Both the position numbers and the translations under genes were made by a program. Under the pieces are notes generated by a model. That model saw only the letters and a program-made list of their open reading frames with translations. It made no database searches and was not told the DNA's origin. A stretch of 64,000 nt of DNA from Chloroflexi bacterium TSY (GTDB lineage: Bacteria > Chloroflexota > Anaerolineae > Caldilineales > Caldilineaceae). Numbering within the stretch: the first letter of the stretch is position 1; the number at the start of each line of letters is the position of its first letter. This document shows positions 30,816-40,622 of this stretch, in pieces. The stretch spans positions 1 through 64,000 of the forward strand of contig JAHBNG010000004.1 in the NCBI GenBank assembly GCA_019217005.1, read 5' to 3'.

Positions 30816-31416
30816 TTTTGTCCTCTTATGGGTTGGAAAATGATTCTCTAGTAGAGATTGGTTGGGTAATGAGAGTATATCAGATGAATCGGTGGCAAGA
30901 AAATTAAATTCGGCAGGTGTCGTATAAAGATTCCCAATCATCTTCTACCTTGACGCTAAGGTTTATGCAGGGGCGCGCCAACACGCAATCCCAGATTGAG
31001 CCAGATAGCCTCTCGATGGCAAATCAACTCAAGGCTCAATCCGGGATTGCTGCTCCCCGCGCCGAGGCTATGATCTTGTGTGATAGACGAGAAGTGCCTC
31101 ATTCGAGGCGTGTCGTCTGTCGTATAGACCCTCGTGCAAGGCACTCACCAGATGAGCAGGGAAGGCCGATGGTCTCCTTGGCGGGTGCCACGCACGTTCA
31201 ACCTCGTAGCGAGCGTCGCACAGATCTCCCCAAATATCGCCTACCATCAATCGCCAAATCTGAGCGTCGCAGGCGGGTCGCCGAACAGCGCTCCAAAGAA
31301 CGTGAAATCCACCTCACCCACCCATATGCTTGGGCATGTTTGAACAATCGCCTATAATAGCAGCATCGTATTTGATCCCAATCCGCACGGTAGAATGATA
31401 ACCCAGAAAGGCTTTC
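30816..31416. other. Divergent intergenic region with an 18-bp hairpin
   Basis: The region separates the GMC and sulfatase genes. An 18-bp inverted repeat with one mismatch, GCAATCCCAGATTGAGCC (30985-31002) against 31033-31050, is the only clear structure. A promoter for each gene should lie here, but none was confidently read. Confidence 0.55.
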
Positions 31417-32778
31417 ATGAATCAACGTCCCAACATTCTCTTCTTTATGGCCGATGATCATCGACATGATGCAATCGGTACATTTGGCGATCCGACCGTC
31501 CAAACACCAATCCTGGATGCATTGGCCGCGCGCGGCGTGGCGTTCCGTGGCACTCATATCATGGGTGGATCGTCGGGCGCTGTTTGCGTGCCGACTCGGG
31601 CCGCCCTGCACAGCGGCTGCAACGTCTTCCGTGCATCAGAACATACGGAGAACCCATATCGCACCACGACGACCATCAATCCGGATTTGGCGCTCTTGGG
31701 TGCGACGCTACAAGAGGCTGGCTACGACACCTTTGGGACGGGAAAGTGGCACAACGACAAGGCATCCTTTGCGCGCAGTTTTGCTAGCGGTGCCAATATC
31801 TTTTTCGGGGGCATGAGCGACCATGATCAAGTACCTACCCATGATTTTGACCCCGGTGGGCTCTATCCAGACGAAAGGCGCTACATTGCAGATGGTTTCT
31901 CGACTGAACTCTTTGCGGATGCCGCCATCGATTTTTTACAAACCTATGACGACAAAAATCCCTTCTTTGTTTACATGGCGCTTACCTCTCCCCACGATCC
32001 ACGCACGCCCCCCGGATCATACGCAACGATGTACAATCCAGATGAGATCCCGTTGCCGCCCAATTTTATGGAAGAGCATTCTTTTGACAATGGCGATATG
32101 CGCTTGCGCGATGAAGTGTTGGCACCCTTTCCCCGCACCCCAGAGATCGTCCAACAGCATATTGCTGACTATTACGGCATGATCTCACACCATGATCATC
32201 ATCTTGGCCGCGTGATCGAGGCATTGCGCGAGAAAGGCGAGTTGGAGAACACCATTATTGTGTACACGGCCGACCACGGCCTTTCTGTGGGCCAACATGG
32301 GCTGTTGGGCAAGCAGAACATGTATGATCACAGCATCCGGATTCCCCACATTATGGTTGGACCGGGTCTGCCCCAGGGACGAGAGATCCATGCCTTGAGC
32401 TACCAGATGGATATCTTCCCGACGCTGTGTGACCTGATTGGTATCTCGATTCCAGATACCGTTGAAGGGGTGAGTTTAATGCCACTCCTTAGCGGAGAAC
32501 AAGAGTCAATCCGCAATAATGTTTACTCGCTCTATCGAGAAGTACAGCGGGCTGTAAGCGATGGCGAGTGGAAGTTGATTCGCTACTATGAAGCCCAGGA
32601 CATGCACGGTCAAGCTGTGGGCACCGACCGCATCCAACTCTTTGATTTGACGCAAGATCCTTGGGAATTGAATGATTTGTCTGGCGATCCAGCACAGGGT
32701 GATCGCATCACTGCAATGAACCAGGTATTGAACGATTGGCAGAAGCTTGTAAACGATCCACTTCACGGACGTATTTAG
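31417..32778 (+). CDS. Sulfatase (formylglycine type), stop codon supplied by ISAzo13
   Basis: A 453-residue type I sulfatase. Metal-binding PNILFFMADDHRHD is at the N-terminus. The formylglycine motif C57-V-P-T-R61 follows in GAVCVPTRAALHSG. Also present are GTGKWH, SPHDPRTPP and the metal site YTADHGLSVGQHGLLGKQNMYD. It hydrolyses sulfate esters, probably on algal or host glycans or steroids, and needs a formylglycine-generating enzyme encoded elsewhere. It has no signal peptide. AGAAAGG lies upstream of the ATG. The stop TAG uses T from the gene and AG from the first two bases of the inserted ISAzo13, so a few C-terminal residues may have been lost. Confidence 0.9.
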   Translation: MNQRPNILFFMADDHRHDAIGTFGDPTVQTPILDALAARGVAFRGTHIMGGSSGAVCVPTRAALHSGCNVFRASEHTENPYRTTTTINPDLALLGATLQEAGYDTFGTGKWHNDKASFARSFASGANIFFGGMSDHDQVPTHDFDPGGLYPDERRYIADGFSTELFADAAIDFLQTYDDKNPFFVYMALTSPHDPRTPPGSYATMYNPDEIPLPPNFMEEHSFDNGDMRLRDEVLAPFPRTPEIVQQHIADYYGMISHHDHHLGRVIEALREKGELENTIIVYTADHGLSVGQHGLLGKQNMYDHSIRIPHIMVGPGLPQGREIHALSYQMDIFPTLCDLIGISIPDTVEGVSLMPLLSGEQESIRNNVYSLYREVQRAVSDGEWKLIRYYEAQDMHGQAVGTDRIQLFDLTQDPWELNDLSGDPAQGDRITAMNQVLNDWQKLVNDPLHGRI

Positions 32779-34079
32779 GCCAATCCAAAAAATAAAATAT
32801 ACGCGAGAAGGTGTTAAACTAGCTCTCCAAAAGGAGCAAAAATGACAATCTCGCCAGAAATGGTTGAAGTCTTGAAAGAGACGAAGGCCATGTTAAGTGG
32901 ATACGAAAGAAGGCACTTCATGGCCCAAACGGTCAAAACGATATGCGAAGGGAGTCCGACGAAAGCAGAACGAGAGTTGGGCTGGAATCGGGCGACGATA
33001 GCCAAAGCCCTGGAAGAACTAGAAGGCGGCTTCTGTTATGTCGACCAAAGCCACCGACGTGGTCGCAAAAAAGCCGAAGACCATATCCCCACTTTACTGG
33101 CCGATATGGTTGAAATCGCCGATCAATTCAGCCAGACCGATCCCACCTTTCGAACCCCCCAATTGTACACTCGACTAACCGCCGCCGAAATGCGTACCCA
33201 GCTCATCGAGCAGAAAGGATACACAGATGAGGAATTGCCTGGCGAAGAGGCCATCCGCTTGAAGCTCAATGAGTTAGGCTATGGCTCAAACCGGGTCAAA
33301 AAAAGTCAACCAGTGAAAAAGATCCCAGAGACCGATGCGATCTTTGATAGAATTCATCAGATCAATCAAGAAGCGGATGCAGACGAGACGGTTCTGCACC
33401 TCTCTTGGGATGCCAAAGCGACGATTTTACTTGACCGTTTCTCGAGAGAAGGGATAAGTCGAGTGGTTGTCAAAGCGCTCGATCATGACTTTCAAGATAA
33501 GAAGACCGAGAAAGTCACTCCTTTTGGCATTTACCTCCCTTCAACCAAGGAACTCTTTCTTTACTTGACTCAGTCGAAAGTGACGAGTGACTGTATTGTC
33601 GACTGCCTGATTGATTTTTGGGAAAGCGTACGTGAACACTTTCCTCACGTCAAGACCCTCGTGATCAATCAGGACAATGGTCCCGAAAATCATACCCGTC
33701 GGACTCAGTTTATGTATCGTCTCACTCAGTTTGTTGAGCACTATCGTCTCTCTATTCAGCTCGCCTGCTACCCTCCTTATCACAGTAAATACAACCCCAT
33801 CGAACGGGTTTGGGGCCATCTTGAAAAACACTGGAACGGTTCTCTTCTCGATTCTCTTGAGACCGTTCTCAATTTTGCCCGTTCTTTTCGCTTTAACCAA
33901 CTACAACCCTTCGTTCACCTGAATTCCACTCTTTATGAGACCGGCGTCAAACTCACTCAGAAAGAGATGGACCGTTTGGAACAACGCTTCCAACGTTTAC
34001 CTGGTTTAGAAAAATGGTTTGTCCTTATTCCCCCTCTCCATTCTCTCGTTCGCGTATAATTATTTTTTTGGTTTAGCCT
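32777..34079 (+). mobile_element. Complete ISAzo13-family insertion sequence
   Basis: 1,303 bp. The left end AGGCCAATCCAAAAAATA and right end (inverted AGGCTAAACCAAAAAAATA) form imperfect terminal inverted repeats that both continue into TATACGCGA. It contains one intact transposase gene. Its right end abuts an IS701-like element three bases later. Target duplication is not clear. Confidence 0.88.
32842..34059 (+). CDS. ISAzo13-family DDE transposase
   Basis: A 405-residue intact transposase. The N-terminal part is helix-turn-helix-like (CEGSPTKAERELGWNRATI). The DDE catalytic core is visible as LSWDAKATILLDRFSR, LVINQDNGPENHTRRTQFM and YPPYHSKYNPIERVWGHLEKHWNG with the final Glu. The last motif is diagnostic for the ISAzo13 family. 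AAAGGAGC precedes the ATG. This is one of the few intact transposases here and could be active. A second copy's end lies at positions 1-50. Confidence 0.93.
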   Translation: MTISPEMVEVLKETKAMLSGYERRHFMAQTVKTICEGSPTKAERELGWNRATIAKALEELEGGFCYVDQSHRRGRKKAEDHIPTLLADMVEIADQFSQTDPTFRTPQLYTRLTAAEMRTQLIEQKGYTDEELPGEEAIRLKLNELGYGSNRVKKSQPVKKIPETDAIFDRIHQINQEADADETVLHLSWDAKATILLDRFSREGISRVVVKALDHDFQDKKTEKVTPFGIYLPSTKELFLYLTQSKVTSDCIVDCLIDFWESVREHFPHVKTLVINQDNGPENHTRRTQFMYRLTQFVEHYRLSIQLACYPPYHSKYNPIERVWGHLEKHWNGSLLDSLETVLNFARSFRFNQLQPFVHLNSTLYETGVKLTQKEMDRLEQRFQRLPGLEKWFVLIPPLHSLVRV

Positions 34080-34082
34080 TAG

Positions 34083-35693
34083 TACTACTGTGCATCAAGT
34101 AAAGGCTCGATAATGTTCGATTTTTGCACAAGATAATGCGAGCGTTTAGCGGAAACAAGACGACGTTGCTTGTAGCGAAGGCGCTCGATAGTCTCAGCGA
34201 GTGTCAAGACAGGTTTAGGCAGAACGGCATGGAGAAGTTCAACAACCTGTGGCAAAGTGAGAGCGGGGGCATCATATTTGAGGAAAAACTGAGAACGAGC
34301 CAAGAAACCAAAGGCCAAAATGACTAAGGTCATATGATGATGCCAACCGAGCCAACTGCGAGTTTCATATTCGTTGAGTCCGAGAAACTGCTTGGCTTGT
34401 TCAAAAATGGTTTCAATGGGCCAACGCAAAGCAGAAACAGTGGCGAAGTCATCCAAGGAAGTCTCAAGGGGTGCATTGGAGAGAAAGTATTGCAGAGAGC
34501 AATCGGGATTGCGGCGGACGATGAGCCAGAGAGCAGAACCGGGGAGCCCATTGCGGACAGAGACAATGCGGCGACAAGCAATGGAAGCAACGATGAAGCC
34601 CTTGGAGCCCTCTTTGAGAACATGCTGTTGCCACTCATGCTCCTGGAAGGTGTCAGCGAGTTGAGCAACGGTGAGAGGCGTAGGTTCACCAGGCCGGACG
34701 CGGAGCTTGAGCTTTGCGCCCGCATCCAGATGATGCGGGCAGATAGGTCTGGGGGCTGGAGGTCCAGACACGAGTCTCTTTGGGCACTTCAGCAAAGTAG
34801 CTGTAAGCGGTTTGGCCATCAATGCAGTCAAGCAGATGAGTATCTTTGCCAAAGGCTTCATCCATAGTGATCCAGCGGATGGGCAACGCACCCAGGGCGT
34901 GCGTCTGCTCAATCATGGACCAAGCCAATTCATTTTTGTTTGGAAGGTCAGGTCAGTGGGAAGACCGGTTTTGTACCGCTTCTCTGCATACTCATCACTA
35001 AACCATTCTTGGGGGATATACAACCGACAGTTCAGTAAGGTATAGCCATGAGAGCTATTATATCCCAGGAAGACTCCGGCTTGACAGTTGGCGATCTTGC
35101 CCAGTTCGCCACACCGCTGCCGCTTGACGCCCACTGACTCTTCTCCTTGCTTGGGAATGTCGCTCCCATCCAGGAGTAAGACGCCATTTGCGTCTCCCAA
35201 CAACTCACCTGTCTGTCGAGTATGTTCCGCCAGCATCGCTTCACCGCTCCAGCGGCTCTGACCCACAAAGCTTTGCAGGGGGGCGTACACCCGATTCTCC
35301 TACTGTCGCCAGCGCGATGTTCTCGGCCGATTTGCGTTTGATTTCGGGGTCTAACAAGCCTCGCATGTAGTGGTACGCATGCTCTCTCTGAGCCACATGG
35401 CTGAAGTATGGACTATATATGGCATGATACTCCTGGAGTTGGTCGGCCAGTGCCGCCAGTTGCTCTTCTGTCAGTTCCAGCAGCGGCGGGCTTTCCAGTT
35501 GGCTGTAGTCATATTGATTGACTGCTTGAGCAAGTTTCATCTTGATTTCCTTTCATCGAAGACTGCTTCATTTTATTGGCTCTTCAGTCTATCTCATTTT
35601 TCCTTTGCATTCTGTTTGCGTTTTGTTAGCAATATGCCCAGAAATATAACGAATTTCCTTTGTGTTTCACAATATATTGCTGCACAGTAGTAT
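34083..35693 (-). mobile_element. IS701-family insertion sequence
   Basis: The ends are inverted repeats TACTACTGTGCA (34083-34094) and its complement at 35682-35693. The element is 1,611 bp with a broken transposase. A 245-bp inverted duplicate of its right end follows at once. Confidence 0.82.
34085..35540 (-). pseudogene. IS701-family transposase, frameshifted
   Basis: The N-terminal segment (35241-35540) begins MKLAQAVNQYDYSQLE and contains YHAIYSPYFSHVAQREHAY. The next segment has the first catalytic part GVLLLDGSDIPKQGEESVGVKR, CQAGVFLGYNSSHGYTLLNC and RLYIPQEWF. Then comes ITMDEAFGKD. The last segment contains the catalytic Glu in LRWPIETIFEQAKQFLGLNEYE and WLGWHHHMTL. Together they match IS701 (DDE_5) transposases. 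Frame changes near 35285, 34920 and 34740 inactivate it. Confidence 0.85.
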
Positions 35694-35938
35694 TAGTCAT
35701 TTTGGCCTTTGGTTTCTTGGCTCGTTCTCAGTTTTTCCTCAAATATGATGCCCCCGCTCTCACTTTGCCACAGGTTGTTGAACTTCTCCATGCCGTTCTG
35801 CCTAAACCTGTCTTGACACTCGCTGAGACTATCGAGCGCCTTCGCTACAAGCAACGTCGTCTTGCTTCCGCTAAACGCTCGCATTATCTTGTGCAAAAAT
35901 CGAACATTATCGAGCCTTTACTTGATGCACAGTAGTAT
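35694..35938 (+). repeat. Inverted partial copy of the IS701 right end
   Basis: About 245 bp nearly identical to the reverse complement of 34083-34328, encoding the last 80 transposase residues (LVILAFGFLARSQFF to IIEPLLDAQ) on the plus strand with only about two residue differences. It directly adjoins the IS701 left end. The full structure thus has long inverted repeats at both sides. Confidence 0.9.
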
Positions 35939-35955
35939 TAAAACTTACAAAGTTT

Positions 35956-36633
35956 TTAGAAATTCTGATTCAACAGGCCCAATTCCCGTGCTCGCAGGGC
36001 AGCCTCCGTCCGATCACGAGCGCCCAGCTTGTTGAGAATCATTGTAACATAGTTTTTGACCGTGCCGTGGGCCAGATGAAGCACTTGTGAGATCTCTCGG
36101 TTTGTGTGGCCTTGGGCCAACAACTGCAACACCTCCATCTCTCGTTCCGAAAGGGGTTCTACCAGATCGGCTTCGCTGGCCCGTTGGGGTTCCGCGAGAC
36201 GGGCAAATTCCTGCATCACTTTGCGGGCGACGGCTGGCTCCATAATCGACCCTCCGGCGGCAACCGTTCGTACGGCCTCAATTAGTTCGGTGCGGGACAT
36301 GGCCTTCAGCAGATAGCCCCTCGCGCCGGCGCGTAATCCCTCAAAGATGTAGGCATCGTGATCAAAGGTGGTCAATATAATCACCCGCGCCGAAGGCCAT
36401 CGGTCACAGATGCGTCGGGTGGCCTCCACACCATTCAACCTTGGCATGCGAACATCCATCAAGACCACATCAGGCCGATACTGCTCATAAGCCTCGATAG
36501 CAGCCAACCCGTCTTCTGCCAACCCCACGACATTCATATCTTCGGCTTGTTCCAACTGGATGCGCAACCCATCGAGCATTAGGCGTTGATCATCAGCCAG
36601 CAGGATGCGGATCGTTTGATTGGATGATTCCAT
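35956..36633 (-). CDS. NarL/LuxR-family response regulator
   Basis: A 225-residue protein. The receiver domain has the acidic pair DD at 14-15, phospho-accepting Asp60 in VVLMDVRMP, Thr in ILTTFD and Lys in YLLKAM. The C-terminal LuxR-type helix-turn-helix is LSEREMEVLQLLAQGHTNREISQ and HGTVKNYVTMILNKLG. It is the partner of the histidine kinase, with its start 41 bases inside the kinase gene's end. I chose Met at 36633; a start ten codons earlier is possible. Target genes are unknown. The CPBP gene, formerly upstream in the same orientation, is a candidate operon mate. Confidence 0.93.
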   Translation of the reverse strand: MESSNQTIRILLADDQRLMLDGLRIQLEQAEDMNVVGLAEDGLAAIEAYEQYRPDVVLMDVRMPRLNGVEATRRICDRWPSARVIILTTFDHDAYIFEGLRAGARGYLLKAMSRTELIEAVRTVAAGGSIMEPAVARKVMQEFARLAEPQRASEADLVEPLSEREMEVLQLLAQGHTNREISQVLHLAHGTVKNYVTMILNKLGARDRTEAALRARELGLLNQNF

Positions 36634-37822
36634 TGGTTTTACCTTGTTCGTACGGCAATTCAAAGCAGAGAAAGGTCCCCTGACCCACCTTAGCAGTCAA
36701 GACGACCTTGCCCTCAAGGGTTGTGGCGCGTTCACGGATACTTCGCAGACCAAAACCGCTGGTTTCAGCCTCCGGCGAGAATCCAACCCCGTCGTCCGTC
36801 ACACATAGCCTGATCCGCTGCGACGATATCTGCAACGCGAGGTTCACCTCATGTGCATGAGCATGGCGTTGTACATTCGTCAGGGCCTCTTGGGCCACGC
36901 GATACAGAATCAACCCAACTTTTTCTGACAATGATGGTGGATTATCTGGCACGGTGACTTGAATTTGTAGTGCTGTCGCGCGAGAAAAGTCCCGGGCTAA
37001 TTGCTCCAACGCCACTGAAAGCGAGAAGTCAGCCTCATCTGGCGTATGTAGCATCGTCACGGTACGGCGTAACTCACCCAGCCCTTCACTCAACTGTTTA
37101 CGCACGGCGGTCATCATCTGGACGACTCGTTCTGGCTCATCCGTGACGATGCATTCCGCTGCTTCCAACTGCACCACCGACGCAGTCAGGCGATGCCCCA
37201 TTGTATCGTGCAGATCTCGGGCCAAGCGATTTCGTTCTTCAGAGACCGCCAATTCTTCCACCTGATCGGCGTACTCCCGCAGTTGCTGATGTGCTTCTTG
37301 AAGTTCCCCCAGCAATTGCTGACTGCGGCGATGGGCCACCGCAGCATAGCGTAGGAGACTCGCCAAGCCACTCAAGAAAAAGAGCAGCATCCCCGTTACG
37401 ACACCATCTTGGAGTCCTTGCAGGCTATAATTATTTTGATATAACTGAAGCCCAAGATTGATTAAGGCCGCCAGAATCACCCATATCATACCCTGCCGTG
37501 GTGACAATAGAGTAACCGCTAGAATTGTGGTGGGAATAAAGAGCAGATTGAGCACTTCCTCTCGAAAAGTACCAAGCGCAGCGCTGACGGTCAGCAGCGT
37601 CAACAGGGTAGTGATTTGAACTGGAGATAAATGCATCCTTGACACCCCAAGGGCAACGATGAAGAAAAAAAGCAACCCCCATAGCGGCCAAACGTCACCG
37701 GCCGGCTGGTCAATGCGCAGAACCACAGCCGCTGCGGCTATCACAGAAGCAAACATGAACCCGTATAGGAGTGCCTGGACGCGCCCCGTTAAGCTCTTTG
37801 GCATCAGTCGATGAACTGTCAT
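36593..37822 (-). CDS. Membrane sensor histidine kinase (HisKA_3 type)
   Basis: A 409-residue protein from Met at 37822, where AAGGAG lies upstream; the frame is open to 37960. It has about five membrane segments in residues 15-165, then a coiled coil (residues 166-196) and the HisKA_3 box NRLARDLHDTMGHRLT with His205. The HATPase domain follows, with ALTNVQRHAHA (N box), VTDDGVGFSP and GFGLRSIRERA. It autophosphorylates and passes phosphate to the overlapping response regulator. No large extracellular sensor domain is seen, so it probably senses the membrane itself. An IS1595 insertion ends up about 150 bp upstream and may have cut its promoter. Confidence 0.92.
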   Translation of the reverse strand: MTVHRLMPKSLTGRVQALLYGFMFASVIAAAAVVLRIDQPAGDVWPLWGLLFFFIVALGVSRMHLSPVQITTLLTLLTVSAALGTFREEVLNLLFIPTTILAVTLLSPRQGMIWVILAALINLGLQLYQNNYSLQGLQDGVVTGMLLFFLSGLASLLRYAAVAHRRSQQLLGELQEAHQQLREYADQVEELAVSEERNRLARDLHDTMGHRLTASVVQLEAAECIVTDEPERVVQMMTAVRKQLSEGLGELRRTVTMLHTPDEADFSLSVALEQLARDFSRATALQIQVTVPDNPPSLSEKVGLILYRVAQEALTNVQRHAHAHEVNLALQISSQRIRLCVTDDGVGFSPEAETSGFGLRSIRERATTLEGKVVLTAKVGQGTFLCFELPYEQGKTNGIIQSNDPHPAG

Positions 37823-37978
37823 AGAGTGATCATACTCCTTCTCAGCGATCAGGCAAGTCGAAGCATCTATGGAGTACATTTTAGATTCAGAGCCACAATG
37901 CATGGCACCCGGGTCACCTAGCGAATCAGACCCCAGATAGTCGAACCGGGTGCGATGCATTCGGCGGCACGTCTCCTC

Positions 37979-39017
37979 GGCTCATATATGAAAGTAGGTG
38001 AAAAGTATGTAAAATAGGGAAAGAGGTCAATGAGAAAAAAGAAAAGAGAAAAAGAGCCATGAAAATGCGATATCCGATCCAAGAACTGATGAGCGAAGAA
38101 GGCTGTTATGAGAGATTGTTAGAGATCTTGCATCCAGAAGGGATGCAATGTCCAGATGGACATAGATTGCCAGAAGGGCAAGCGCCTCACAGTCGAGAGC
38201 GAGCCCCGGTGAATAAGTACAGATGCCGAGAATGCGGCAAAGTATACGATGCCTTTACGAATACAGTCTGGTCTGGAACGCATTACAATTGTGTGACGAT
38301 AGTCTTAGTGATGCGAGGCATCATTCAAGGGACACCAACGCTGCATCTATCAGAGGAACTGTCTCTGAACTATAGTACGTTGTTGGAGCGTCGCCATCGG
38401 ATCCAGAATACGGCGTTGCTCCAAGCCGCAGCCGCTTCCCCCTTTTTCGCGATTCTGTAGCTGAAGCCGATGAACTGTACCAGAATGCAGGAGAGAAAGG
38501 CGATTACCATCCCGATCCAGATGACCCGCCCAGACCTCGAGCCAACAAGCGCCGTGGACGAGGGACGATGGAGAACGACCGACCACCGATTCTGGGCGTT
38601 GTGGGACGAACCTCTGGCCAAGTCCAGTTCACGGTCTGTGACAACACACAACAACAAGCAACCATTGTTCCTTTAGTTGTTGCTTGCTCTCTCCCTGGCA
38701 CCACTCTCTATACCGACGAGTGCAACGCCTACAATCCCATTGCGGAGACTGGTCGCTCTCATGCCACTGTTTGTCACTCCCGGTACGAATGGGCTCGCGA
38801 TGATGATGGCGACGGCATTCGGGAAGTTCACTGCAACACCATGGAAGGCATTTGGACTGGTCTACGCAATTTTCTGCGTCCCTTTCGGGGTGTTCATAAA
38901 CGTTATCTTGCCCAATATGTTGCCATCTTTGAATGGACTCACAATCTCAAATTCGTCAATGACTCCTTTCTTCGCTCTCTCATTGACTCCCATTTCACCT
39001 ATTTTCATTCATGAGCC
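37979..39017 (+). mobile_element. IS1595-family (ISXO2-like) insertion sequence
   Basis: 1,039 bp. Terminal inverted repeats GGCTCATATATGAAAGTAGG and, inverted at the right end, GGCTCATGAATGAAAATAGG. The perfect 8-bp target duplication GTCTCCTC lies at 37971-37978 and 39018-39025. It sits between the CPBP protease gene and the kinase/regulator pair. Confidence 0.93.
38059..39014 (+). pseudogene. IS1595-family transposase, frameshifted
   Basis: The N-terminal frame has the zinc-ribbon Cys residues (MQCPDGH, KYRCRECGKVYDAFTNTVWSGT). After AAASPF the frame shifts within a C/T homopolymer run (about 38429-38445). The second frame supplies the DDE part: SVAEADELYQNAGEKG, LYTDECNAYNP, HCNTMEGIWTGLRNFLRPFRGVHKRYLAQYVAIFEW. 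These match ISXO2-like DDE transposases. The frameshift in a homopolymer could be a sequencing error, so the element may be intact. Confidence 0.87.
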
Positions 39018-39026
39018 GTCTCCTCT

Positions 39027-39902
39027 CTATTCTTGGTCGCTCGTTGCGTTGTAGCTCAAGTCTCCTTTGGTCGCAACTACAATGATGGCGGCCACCACCC
39101 AGAACACAGCGACTGTGGCGATATAGGGTCCAAAAACGCTGTCAAAGAAATTGAAGTCACGAATAAGAGCCGGAGTGATTGGCACAACAGACTCTGGCGG
39201 GAGAAAGGGCATAAAGCTCAACGTTACTCCGAACAGCGCATGATAGAGCACCGCGATGAGGATGCTGCCTCGGGTATTATTGAAGATCCAGGTGTACAGA
39301 ATCGTCCAGGGGATGGCCCACAAGATCACAAGGACCAGAGGGACATTATGCGTTCCATTTCCCAGCCAATAGGTCGGAAAATGCCAACTGATATGCAGCA
39401 AGCCCAGGATCAAGCTGGCGGTCAGGGGGTTCCATTGAGCTTGCAATCGAGGCAGGGCGAAACCGCGCCAGCCAAACTCTTCGCCCAAACCAGGAATCAG
39501 GATTTGAAAGAATAGAACCGGCAGGATAGAAGTTAAGGTTGGCACAGCAATAGCCAGGGCGGGGCCGCCAAGCAGTCGATAGAGTCCATAGCCGGCCAAT
39601 TCAATGAGAACAAAGCCAACCGCCAGGTAGACATACCAATGCAGACCGACGCGCCAGATGGCGAAGCGCTTCAATAACTTTCGGACACCTTGCCAGCCAG
39701 CCAGATAGCCTGTCAGCATAATAGCTGCAACAGAAGGGCCATATACGCCCAACAAAATGATGGGGCTATCGACTTGAAGAATAATGTGGGCGATAAAGAT
39801 GCTCCAACTCAGTCCATAAGCCAGAACAACAAAAACAAGCGTTTGGTGGCGTTTCACCCAATCAAAAAACTGTGTACCCGTATTTTGAATCGCAATGCTC
39901 AT
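39027..39902 (-). CDS. CPBP-family intramembrane metalloprotease
   Basis: A 291-residue protein with about eight membrane segments. The Abi/CPBP signature GLGEEFGWRGFALP (Glu-Glu-x-x-x-Arg) is at about residues 139-152. A second motif is HISWHFPTYW and a third His region is VLYHALFG. The family includes prenyl-protein endopeptidase relatives and bacteriocin self-immunity proteins. The exact substrate is not known. The stop codon lies two bases beyond the IS1595 target duplication, so the gene is intact, but the insertion now separates it from the kinase/regulator genes with which it is co-oriented. Confidence 0.88.
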   Translation of the reverse strand: MSIAIQNTGTQFFDWVKRHQTLVFVVLAYGLSWSIFIAHIILQVDSPIILLGVYGPSVAAIMLTGYLAGWQGVRKLLKRFAIWRVGLHWYVYLAVGFVLIELAGYGLYRLLGGPALAIAVPTLTSILPVLFFQILIPGLGEEFGWRGFALPRLQAQWNPLTASLILGLLHISWHFPTYWLGNGTHNVPLVLVILWAIPWTILYTWIFNNTRGSILIAVLYHALFGVTLSFMPFLPPESVVPITPALIRDFNFFDSVFGPYIATVAVFWVVAAIIVVATKGDLSYNATSDQE

Positions 39903-40282
39903 GATCTTCCCCTTTTTCTAGAGTCGTCTTGTCCCGCAATAAACTCAGGCTCATTGGGATCTTCCGTGGTAAACCCGCTTTGGTTTCGATACGCTTCGCG
40001 ACTCAACCGGCGCTCGTCTTGATTTTGGTCACGGACCACGGACATTCCCAAAGAGCCAAAACTCAAACAGTGTGTCGTGTCCCAAAATATGCGAATCGGT
40101 CGTTGAGGTTCATGGTAGCGATCTTCGGGTCATACTGACTACGGTCCAGGGTCACAACCAGGTCATGTGACCGTATGCGATTCGCCTGAATGATGTCTTC
40201 GACCAGGCAACCGTCCCAGGGGGTGTCCTCTCACGTATCCCAGAAAGATTGGATTGCCATTTCGACAATTCGGGACAGAAGG

Positions 40283-40360
40283 GAGTGTGTCCCAAAGTGT
40301 ATAAATGCAACGGTTCTCTGACTGAGCAGGGTTTATTTACACACTTTGTGGTACACACTC
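40283..40360 (+). repeat. MITE-B, copy C
   Basis: Begins GAGTGTGTCCCAAAGTG and ends CACTTTGTGGTACACACTC. The middle contains TTCTCTGACTGAGCAGG. Confidence 0.85.
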
Positions 40361-40488
40361 AGATAGAATTAAGAAAAAGCATCCAAACATGTGTAAAGGA
40401 GAGTAAGGACTTGCTCCGTCAGGAGCTTTCTATACCCTTTCTTTGTCTGGTATAATAATGGATGTGGTTCAACAGGATCTCATGTGGT

Positions 40489-40537
40489 TGACCCGCTTTG
40501 GTTTCGATACGCCTTTGGCTACTCAACCGGCGCTGAT
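40489..40537 (+). repeat. Repeat E, partial copy 4
   Basis: Contains TTGACCCGCTTTGGTTTCG and GGCTACTCAACCGGCGCTGA, the right half of repeat E. A similar partial copy lies at 39972-40015. Confidence 0.65.
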
Positions 40538-40622
40538 CTTTCTGGCATTTGCCAACCACATGGATTCCAAAAGAACCATGGATGTTAGACGGACTGAGAG
40601 CAACTGGATTGCCTGCTAGCCT

